Positions 58,941 to 64,000 of a stretch of DNA of 64,000 nt are shown here, piece after piece. The notes beneath the pieces were generated by a model, which worked only from the letters and a program-made list of their open reading frames with translations, was not told the origin of the DNA and did no database searches. The translations under genes and the position numbers were made by a program. The stretch spans positions 7,346 through 71,345 of the forward strand of contig JBARBI010000124.1 in assembly GCA_049792875.1 (NCBI GenBank). The letters are read 5' to 3'. Position 1 is the stretch's first letter. Every line of letters begins with the position of its first letter. The DNA comes from Sulfotelmatobacter sp049792875 (GTDB taxonomy: Bacteria > Acidobacteriota > Terriglobia > Terriglobales > Acidobacteriaceae).

Positions 58941-59618
58941 CTACTTTCCCGTGTAGAGGTCGGGAAACTGTTGGCGCAGGTGCTCGACTTTGGGTGCGTC
59001 GTTGAACAGGATGTAGGGCTGGTTGGGATGCAGCGCTGCATAGTTCTGGTGATAAGCCTCAGCGGCGTAGAAGGCCTGTAGCGCCACGACCTGGGTCACA
59101 ATGGGTTGCGAAAAAACCTCGGCCTTGTCGAGTTGGCTGATGTAGGCCTCGGCAATGCGCTTCTGTTCATCATTACTGTAGAAAATCGAAGATCGATACT
59201 GTGTGCCTTCGTCCGGGCCTTGACGATTGAGTTGCGTGGGATCGTGCGCGACGGAGAAGAAAACGCGCAACAGCTCGCCATAGGAGATCTGCGAGGGATC
59301 GTAGACGATCTGCACCGACTCGGCGTGCCCGGTTTCGCCGGTGCTGACGATTTCGTATTCGGCGGTTTTGGCGGAGCCTCCGGAGTAGCCGGAGGTCGCT
59401 CTGATCACGCCCTTCACGTGCTGGAAGACCGCCTGGATTCCCCAGAAACATCCTCCGGACAGGACAGCGGTTTGCTCGCCGGCTGTGGCGGCGCGTGGCG
59501 CGTCGAGCAGCGGCGCGGGAAAGGCGGCAGGCGTACCCGGGCTTGCCTTGGCGTTGCACGCCGTGGCTCCGAGGAGCGAGGCGAAGAGAATCAAAGCAAA
59601 GCGAGTGCAAGATGGCAT
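58941..59618 (-). CDS. msrA: Peptide methionine sulfoxide reductase A, exported
   Basis: A 225-residue MsrA that reduces methionine-S-sulfoxide in proteins. Catalytic motif SGGCFWGIQAVFQHVKGV, then SGYSGGSAKTAEYE, GHAESVQIVYDP and YRSSIFY; the C-terminal half (YHQNYAALHPNQPYI) is intact. The N-terminus CTRFALILFASLLGATACNA looks like a lipoprotein signal, so the enzyme should be in the envelope. No MsrB is adjacent. Confidence 0.94.
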   Translation of the reverse strand: MPSCTRFALILFASLLGATACNAKASPGTPAAFPAPLLDAPRAATAGEQTAVLSGGCFWGIQAVFQHVKGVIRATSGYSGGSAKTAEYEIVSTGETGHAESVQIVYDPSQISYGELLRVFFSVAHDPTQLNRQGPDEGTQYRSSIFYSNDEQKRIAEAYISQLDKAEVFSQPIVTQVVALQAFYAAEAYHQNYAALHPNQPYILFNDAPKVEHLRQQFPDLYTGK

Positions 59619-59738
59619 TTTCGTTTTCCCCCTTCTTTAAATACAAATACGGTGGGCTAGCAGATTGGAGTTGTGGACGGGCCAAAAGTTTCAACTTTGG
59701 AACGAGTGGCTCAAGAACGCGACGGCGGCCGGGATCAT

Positions 59739-59781
59739 GGTTAACTCAAAGCAGGTTAACTCAAAACCGGGCTAACTCAAA
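59739..59781. repeat. Three phased direct repeats upstream of lexA
   Basis: GGTTAACTCAAA at 59739-59750 and 59754-59765, and GGCTAACTCAAA at 59770-59781, a period of 15-16 bases. Possible binding sites for a regulator in the msrA-lexA gap. Confidence 0.5.
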
Positions 59782-59811
59782 CCAGTTGCGGGCCGATACC
59801 GCCGGGCAGCC

Positions 59812-59840
59812 TGGACGGGCGAAGGCGCCCGTCCCCACAC
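59812..59840. repeat. Family D palindrome
   Basis: TGGACGGGCGAAGGCGCCCG followed by TCCCCACAC, the mirror-orientation form of 52668-52695. Confidence 0.65.
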
Positions 59841-59934
59841 AAGTTCAGCACACAAGATCCCCACACAAGGCCGTCCCACATGAAGCCTCACTTCGTACTT
59901 GCTTTTTCGCCTTCTGTTCGCCAATAATGGCGGC

Positions 59935-60555
59935 ATGGCCATTACACGCAGGCAGCGGGAAGTATATGACTTCATTTCGCGATTCGTCGCGGAGCACCAG
60001 TATTCTCCATCGTTTGAGGAGATCGGTAAAGGCCTGGAGCTGACCTCTCTGGCGACGGTGCACAAGCACGTCACGAACCTGGAAAAGAAGGGACTGTTGA
60101 CGCGCGATTACAACCGCAGCCGCTCGATTGACCTGCTGCCTCCCAAGGGACGGCTGAAGCAGGCAATGAGCGTGAACACGGGTTTGGTGCTGCCTCTGCT
60201 GGGGCGCATCGCGGCCGGGCAGCCGATCGAAGCGGTGCAGAATAACGAGACGATCTCGCTTGCGGACTTTGTGCGCTCAAAGGAAGTGTTTGTGCTGGAG
60301 GTACGAGGTGACTCGATGCAGGACGAAGCAATCCTCGACGGCGACTACGTGTTGGTGGAGAAGGCCCGCACCGCGCACAATGGGGACATTGTGGTGGCTT
60401 TAGTGGACTCGAGCGATGCCACGCTGAAGCGTTTCTACCGAGAGGGCGAAAGTATTCGACTGCAGCCCTCGAATGCGACCATGAAGCCGATCATTGTGCC
60501 GGCCGCTTCGGTCGCTGTGCAGGGGCGGGTGATTGGGGTGTTAAGGAAGTATTAG
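59935..60555 (+). CDS. lexA: LexA repressor
   Basis: SOS repressor of 206 residues. The winged helix is MAITRRQREVYDFISRFVAE, SPSFEEIGKGLELTS and TVHKHVTNLEKKGLL. The autocleavage site is in IAAGQPIEA (Ala-Gly). The catalytic Ser is in RGDSMQDEAILDGDYV and the catalytic Lys in VDSSDATLKRFYREG. RecA* triggers self-cleavage and derepression of DNA-repair genes. ATG 59935 gives the usual N-terminus. No ribosome binding site is obvious. Confidence 0.95.
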   Translation: MAITRRQREVYDFISRFVAEHQYSPSFEEIGKGLELTSLATVHKHVTNLEKKGLLTRDYNRSRSIDLLPPKGRLKQAMSVNTGLVLPLLGRIAAGQPIEAVQNNETISLADFVRSKEVFVLEVRGDSMQDEAILDGDYVLVEKARTAHNGDIVVALVDSSDATLKRFYREGESIRLQPSNATMKPIIVPAASVAVQGRVIGVLRKY

Positions 60556-60559
60556 AGGC

Positions 60560-60590
60560 AGCTTCTAGCTCCTAAGCTTCTAGCCGCAAG
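60560..60590. repeat. AGCT-type hairpin after lexA
   Basis: CAGCTTCTAGCTCCTAAGCT followed by TCTAGCCG. The same words occur inverted at 60779-60798 (GTAGCTAGAAGCTAGAAGCT), just past the trxA stop codon. Confidence 0.5.
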
Positions 60591-60598
60591 TTCTCTGC

Positions 60599-60675
60599 GT
60601 ACCATTAGAGGCTAAAGCCCTTACCTAAACAAAAGGCTTCCACCGCAGCCCTGAAAGCGCTGCGCCACCCAAAGG
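60599..60675. repeat. Family B REP
   Basis: GTACCATTAGAGGCTAAAGC and CCGCAGCCCTGAAAGCGCTG followed by CGCCACCCAAAGG. Between convergent lexA and trxA. Confidence 0.8.
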
Positions 60676-60733
60676 CGAGTTTCTCAGCAGACTTGTTCAG
60701 GTGGAAGGGCCTCTTATCGGGAGCCCAAAGATC

Positions 60734-60771
60734 AAAAAAACGCACGCTGGTCAAAGGACGGAGCGTGCGTT
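60734..60771 (-). terminator. Intrinsic terminator of trxA
   Basis: On the minus strand: AACGCACGCT, a 13-base loop, AGCGTGCGTT, then a run of T. The 10-bp perfect GC-rich stem plus T-run lies about 25 bases after the trxA stop codon. Confidence 0.85.
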
Positions 60772-60796
60772 GAGTTTGTAGCTAGAAGCTAGAAGC

Positions 60797-61129
60797 TTAC
60801 CCGATGTGCTTATTCAGGGCCTGGGCGATCGCGTCCTTCGGCTTGTAGCCGACGAGTTGCTCGACGACCTGGCCGCCCTTGAACACCAGCAGCGTCGGGA
60901 TGCCGGTGACTTTGTAGCGCATGGGGGTGGCGCTGTTGGAGTCCACATCCATCTTGCCGATTTTGATCTTGCCCTGATACTCAGAGGCCAGCTCTTCGAC
61001 AATGGGGGCGATAGCGCGGCAAGGGCCGCACCAAGTTGCCCAGAAGTCGACTAGAACGGGCTTGTCCGATTTCAAAACATCCTGGTCGAAGTTTGCATCG
61101 GTGACTTCGACGATTCCGTTGCCTGCCAT
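60797..61129 (-). CDS. trxA: Thioredoxin
   Basis: A 110-residue thioredoxin with active site FWATWCGPCRAIAP, buried Asp (VLVDFW), cis-Pro (TGIPTLLVFKGG) and the family end VGYKPKDAIAQALNKHI. It reduces protein disulfides using thioredoxin reductase. AGGAGAAACAAA precedes the ATG and an intrinsic terminator follows, so it is a single-gene transcript. Confidence 0.97.
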   Translation of the reverse strand: MAGNGIVEVTDANFDQDVLKSDKPVLVDFWATWCGPCRAIAPIVEELASEYQGKIKIGKMDVDSNSATPMRYKVTGIPTLLVFKGGQVVEQLVGYKPKDAIAQALNKHIG

Positions 61130-61288
61130 TTTGTTTCTCCTCGTGGTGAACGTCCGGCTGTCGGCGGACGCTCCATCGGGATGCGCTGCCGTGCCGGGCG
61201 ATCTTTATAAGTGCGTCCCGTAAGGGAGCCGAACTTATTATCGTAACACCGTTATTCGATGCCTGGGGAGGGGGGAAAGTCGCAAATG

Positions 61289-61681
61289 CTAGGGCAGGGA
61301 TTTGAGGTAAGTAATGAGTTGCCAGCGCTGGGCGTCGGGCAGGCGACTCCAGGAGGGCATTCCGTTTTTCTGACTGCCGTTGGTGAGGAGCCAGAATAGT
61401 TCCCCGGGTTTGGCCTGTTTGATGCGGTCGGCGTGGAGATTGGGGCGAATGTGTTTGCCCTCGGTCTTGCCGGCGGCATCTTCGCCGTGGCAGGCGGCGC
61501 AGTGCTCGGCGAAGATCTTGGCGCCGGCGGCGGGAGCGTCTGGGCTGATGGCAAGCGGATTCGCGCGATCACGATCCTGGGGTGGAACCTTGCGCAGCCA
61601 TTCTCCGTCGCCGGCATCCGCGAGCAGAATTCCTGCCAGAGTCAGAATCAGGAATGCGGGTGCCGCGCGGCGCGTCCTCAT
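61289..61681 (-). CDS. Exported c-type cytochrome
   Basis: A 130-residue monohaem cytochrome c: signal MRTRRAAPAFLILTLAGILLAD, haem-binding EHCAACHGEDAAGK (CxxCH), and distal Met in QKNGMPSWSRLP. The fold resembles cytochrome c6/cbb3-type small cytochromes. Its ATG overlaps the stop of the upstream barrel-like gene (ATGA), so the two are translationally coupled. Probably a periplasmic electron carrier. Confidence 0.9.
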   Translation of the reverse strand: MRTRRAAPAFLILTLAGILLADAGDGEWLRKVPPQDRDRANPLAISPDAPAAGAKIFAEHCAACHGEDAAGKTEGKHIRPNLHADRIKQAKPGELFWLLTNGSQKNGMPSWSRLPDAQRWQLITYLKSLP

Positions 61682-62571
61682 GGATGGCTCCTCAGTTTCG
61701 AGAAGAGTTGCTCGATTTCGTAGGAAAGCATAAATCGGAAAAGGAATCCGTTGCTGTTGCTGTTGAGGCCGAAGTTTGGGGAGAGGCGGATCGTGGGGCC
61801 CCGGGGAATGTTCCAGGTGACGACTGGACCGAGATACTGGGACGTGTCGGCCAAGCCGAAGCTGTTGGCGTCCCCGAGTCCGCCGTACATCTCGGCGCCG
61901 AGCGCGAAGTTTTCGCCGCAAAACTTGCAGGGTTTGGCACTCGCAGCAAGGGCAAGGGGGCGGCTTGCGCCCACCGCGTAGCCAAACTCCCACGGATCTT
62001 CCGCGAGATTTTTTTCCGCAATGAAGTTTTCCGAGACATTCCATCCTTTGAAATTGCTGGAAAGGATGAGCTTGAGCTCGACCTCGCGCAGCTTTTCGCT
62101 GCGGTCGTTGCGGACCAGGAAGTCGGCGCGAGAGTCGTGGCCAACCACCTCAAGCAGGGTTTTGTCGGCGCTGCTGATGTCCTCGAATTCGAAGTAGAGC
62201 ACGGGGTTGATCCAGTGCTCGCGAAGAAGAGGGCGCATGCGGTTCTCCAGGCGGAACCCGGTAAACACCGTACTCTCGCCGCCCGTGGTTTGGCCGTCGA
62301 GGTAGAGTTCGGTCGTCCACCAGGCCTTGACGCCGTATTCCAGTTCAAAGGCGGTGGCGACAAACGGGTTGCCACCCTTGGGATTTCCAGTGACGCTTTT
62401 GGCAGCGATTTCGAGATTGCCGGGCTCCTCGAGTTCCTGCGAGTAGGTAACGAAGTAGTTTTCCTGGGCCTGCATCTGGGGGCTAAGAACCAGCGTCATC
62501 AGGACGAGAAAGGACGGGAGGATCAAGGGGCGGGCGCGGCGGAGGAGGCTGTTGGGTTGAAAGGGACACAT
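61678..62571 (-). CDS. Predicted outer-membrane beta-barrel protein
   Basis: A 297-residue exported protein. After signal LLRRARPLILPSFLVLMTLVLSPQMQAQ it alternates beta strands rich in aromatic residues (NYFVTYSQELEEPGNLEIAA, LEYGVKAWWTTELYLDG, FTGFRLENRMRPLL, NPVLYFEFEDI) and ends in a membrane-type strand (FLFRFMLSYEIEQLF). This suggests a barrel or barrel-like surface protein. It carries two Cys (KPCKFCGE). The stop overlaps the cytochrome c start by 4 bases. Divergent from the Fur-family gene, so metal control is possible. Confidence 0.65.
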   Translation of the reverse strand: MCPFQPNSLLRRARPLILPSFLVLMTLVLSPQMQAQENYFVTYSQELEEPGNLEIAAKSVTGNPKGGNPFVATAFELEYGVKAWWTTELYLDGQTTGGESTVFTGFRLENRMRPLLREHWINPVLYFEFEDISSADKTLLEVVGHDSRADFLVRNDRSEKLREVELKLILSSNFKGWNVSENFIAEKNLAEDPWEFGYAVGASRPLALAASAKPCKFCGENFALGAEMYGGLGDANSFGLADTSQYLGPVVTWNIPRGPTIRLSPNFGLNSNSNGFLFRFMLSYEIEQLFSKLRSHP

Positions 62572-62577
62572 ACTTAG

Positions 62578-62594
62578 TTGCAACTCAGTCGCAT
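62578..62594. promoter_or_regulatory. Candidate Fur-family operator 1
   Basis: TTGCAACT-C-AGTCGCAT, an imperfect 8-1-8 inverted repeat (6 of 8 pairs), just upstream of the barrel gene start in the divergent region with a Fur-family gene. The half-site recurs at 62671-62690. Confidence 0.4.
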
Positions 62595-62670
62595 CTAGCG
62601 ATACCATGAAATCATGCCGGATTGGACGGGGGACTGTCCAGTTACGGCAGAACAATATGTCGCACGTGGA

Positions 62671-62690
62671 TTGCGACCAGTTGCGACAAC
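62671..62690. promoter_or_regulatory. Candidate Fur-family operator 2
   Basis: TTGCGACCAGTTGCGACAAC: two TTGCGAC half-sites exactly 10 bases apart, ending 9 bases before the ATG of the Fur-family gene. The helical phasing and shared half-site with 62578-62594 suggest autoregulation. Confidence 0.4.
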
Positions 62691-62699
62691 GAGAATGTG

Positions 62700-63152
62700 A
62701 TGCCCCTTCCCCAGACGGAAACGCCGGGCCGGTTACAAGCGCACTTCGCCGAGCGCGGCATCCGCATGACCCAGCAGCGGCGCGCCATCTTGAGCGTGAT
62801 GGAGACGGCCAGGAAACATCTGGACGCCAGCCAGATCTTGCGCAAGGCGCAGAAAATCGATGCCAGCGTCGACCGCAGCACCGTTTACCGCACGTTGCGA
62901 CTGCTCAAGCGACAGGGACTGATCGATGAACTCGACCTGATGCACATCAACGGCGAAGGACATTATTACGAGCGCAAACTGGAACGTGATCACATCCACA
63001 TGGCCTGCCTGCGCTGCGGCAAGATCGCCGAGTTTGTGAGCGACAGCTTTGAGCAGCTCAAACAGCAAGTGGAAAGGGATTGCAGGTTTCGGGTGCTGGT
63101 GTCACGGCTGGAGATGGGCGGATATTGCGCGGCTTGCCGCGGGTCGCATTGA
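62700..63152 (+). CDS. Fur-family metalloregulator (PerR-like)
   Basis: A 150-residue Fur-family repressor. The winged helix is RMTQQRRAILSVMETARKHLDASQI and VDRSTVYRTLRLLKRQGLI. The regulatory metal site is in HYYERKLERDHIHMACLRCGKIAEF with His ligands. Structural zinc Cys pairs are CLRC and CAAC. Which metal (iron, manganese, zinc or peroxide response) cannot be read safely. Repeated TTGCGAC half-sites overlap the promoter. Possible targets are the divergent barrel and cytochrome genes. Confidence 0.9.
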   Translation: MPLPQTETPGRLQAHFAERGIRMTQQRRAILSVMETARKHLDASQILRKAQKIDASVDRSTVYRTLRLLKRQGLIDELDLMHINGEGHYYERKLERDHIHMACLRCGKIAEFVSDSFEQLKQQVERDCRFRVLVSRLEMGGYCAACRGSH

Positions 63153-63372
63153 AGAACCGTCGTGCCGCCAGGGATCAGAAGAGAAAAAGCGCCCGGGACT
63201 TTTCAGTCCAGGACGCCTCGGCAGCCCTCCCCCAGAACTGCCAAACCACGAAGTCGATGTTAGAGTTCCCGCTATTCTGTGTAAACGTCACTTTGGTAAC
63301 GGAGTTAGCGCAGAGCTAAGCTGAGGCTCACCGAAGTAACTAACGTGAATGGCGTGCTTCGTTGCTGGGGAG
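63153..63372. other. Gap between the Fur-family gene and the YCF48-like gene
   Basis: 220 bases between convergent genes. GGACTTTTCAGTCC (63196-63209) is a small hairpin that might help end transcription; no strong T-run follows. Nothing else recognised. Confidence 0.4.
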
Positions 63373-64000
63373 CTACCGCTTCTGCCAGGTTTGGCCATTG
63401 TCAGCGGTTGTCCAGACTTCGGCGGTGGAGGTTGAAAGTTTGCCGTGCTGGGAGTCGGGGAATTCGAGGCTGACGATGTCGCCGGTAAGCATCGCACCGG
63501 CTGAGGCAGGGACGACGAGGGTCCAGTGGTTGCCGGCGTCCTGCGAATGATAGAGCGCGGAACCACCCGCCCAGACCTCTGCCCCAGCCGCCACGACGGT
63601 ACGGAAGGTGAGCGGGGCTGTTTGCCGCTTAAGGGTCTGGCCGGAAGCTTTCGCTTTCGCCCGGGAGGTCTTGGCGGCAACTTCGAGACTGGTCGCGCTC
63701 GTGTAGGATGCGGAATTCGCGTTCACGTCGACATCCTGCCAGGTGTTGCCCTGGTCGAACGAGCGCTGCAAGCCGCCGGAAGGACTAATGGTCCAACGCA
63801 CCGCCGAAACCAGCACCGCGCCGCCGGTCGCCTGCGTGGGCGCCGGACTCTCCGGAGCGGGAGTTGTGCCGTACGCAACCGGCGGGGTCACGGCGGGTTT
63901 GGCCTTGCCGACATGGGCGGAAGTGGAATCGTCGCCTGCGGATTGCTGTGCTGATTGAAGATCCGGGACCTGACGGCCGTCGAGACTCTGAGCTTGCGTT
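63373..64000 (-). CDS. YCF48/BNR-like repeat protein, 5' end outside window
   Basis: The C-terminal 209 residues of a longer protein; the frame is open to the window end. A Ser/Ala/Pro-rich linker (SAQQSAGDDSTSAHVGKAKP) leads to beta-propeller-type repeats: WTISPSGGLQRSFDQGNTWQ, EVWAGGSALYHSQDAGNHWT and VWTTADNGQTWQKR. The DxGxxW boxes are those of sialidase/YCF48-like domains. Similar acidobacterial proteins join an anti-sigma-factor-like N-terminus to such repeats, but the N-terminus is not visible here. Confidence 0.75.
   Translation of the reverse strand, partial: TQAQSLDGRQVPDLQSAQQSAGDDSTSAHVGKAKPAVTPPVAYGTTPAPESPAPTQATGGAVLVSAVRWTISPSGGLQRSFDQGNTWQDVDVNANSASYTSATSLEVAAKTSRAKAKASGQTLKRQTAPLTFRTVVAAGAEVWAGGSALYHSQDAGNHWTLVVPASAGAMLTGDIVSLEFPDSQHGKLSTSTAEVWTTADNGQTWQKR

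Larger units (their letters stand above)
59619..59934. other. Gap between msrA and lexA
   Basis: 316 bases, no gene. It holds three phased copies of GGTTAACTCAAA-like words (59739-59781) and a family D palindrome (59812-59840). Divergent promoters of msrA and lexA must lie here. No recognisable SOS box of the Escherichia coli or Bacillus type was found before lexA. Confidence 0.5.

Noticed and set aside
59739..59781. CRISPR-like array.
   Set aside because: Repeats are only 12 bases with 3-4 base spacers, and there are no cas genes.
59841..59934. SOS box for LexA.
   Set aside because: Neither CTG-N10-CAG nor GAAC-N4-GTTC patterns were found with confidence before the start.

Overview
The window is GC-rich bacterial chromosome. 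The mix of genes points to Acidobacteriota (Koribacter/Sulfotelmatobacter-like): infC-rpmI-rplT-pheS-pheT, five VWFA-related secreted proteins, several TonB-C proteins, a DUF2277 protein, exported M13 and M28 peptidases, and very many intergenic palindromes. The lineage is inferred from gene content only. No phage, plasmid or CRISPR was seen.

Layout. 1-5.6 kb: translation genes (infC from an ATC codon, rpmI, rplT, pheS, pheT). 5.7-14.2 kb: an FMN alpha-hydroxyacid oxidase, an HDOD-domain remnant, an RG-rich receiver-like protein, HIT, DUF4239, RlpA, an AbrB/PIN toxin-antitoxin pair, mutY running on in frame into a TonB-C domain, and a peroxiredoxin. 14.4-29.8 kb: M28 peptidase, a divergent cyclase-like protein, a TonB protein, aspS, a REP-associated transposase (RAYT), amidohydrolase, aminotransferase, sodC and zapBA. 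29.9-47 kb: a hybrid histidine kinase, lgt, SDR, amidohydrolase, rluD, four more VWFA proteins, an exported HisC-like aminotransferase and mglA. 47-53.5 kb: M13 peptidase, GIDE protein, GATase and an ORF6N regulator. 54-58.1 kb: a Ro/TROVE protein, a BCS1-like AAA+ ATPase and five predicted Y-RNA-like units. 58.3-64 kb: F420-type oxidoreductase, msrA, lexA, trxA, cytochrome c, a barrel-like protein, a Fur-family regulator and a YCF48-like fragment.

Best candidate for an undescribed system: the minus-strand block 53983-58084. Five units share a 5' UGGUGAA box and a 3' UUCC box, each enclosed by a 6-7 bp helix. The helix sequence differs between units while pairing is kept. Two units hold tRNA-like T-arms, as known bacterial YrlA RNAs do. 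A BCS1-like AAA+ ATPase sits inside the array, next to the Ro protein.

Other highlights: two palindrome families sit in frame inside housekeeping genes (pheT and an aminotransferase; mutY), and a 27-bp near-perfect palindrome occurs both just upstream of and inside an ORF6N gene.
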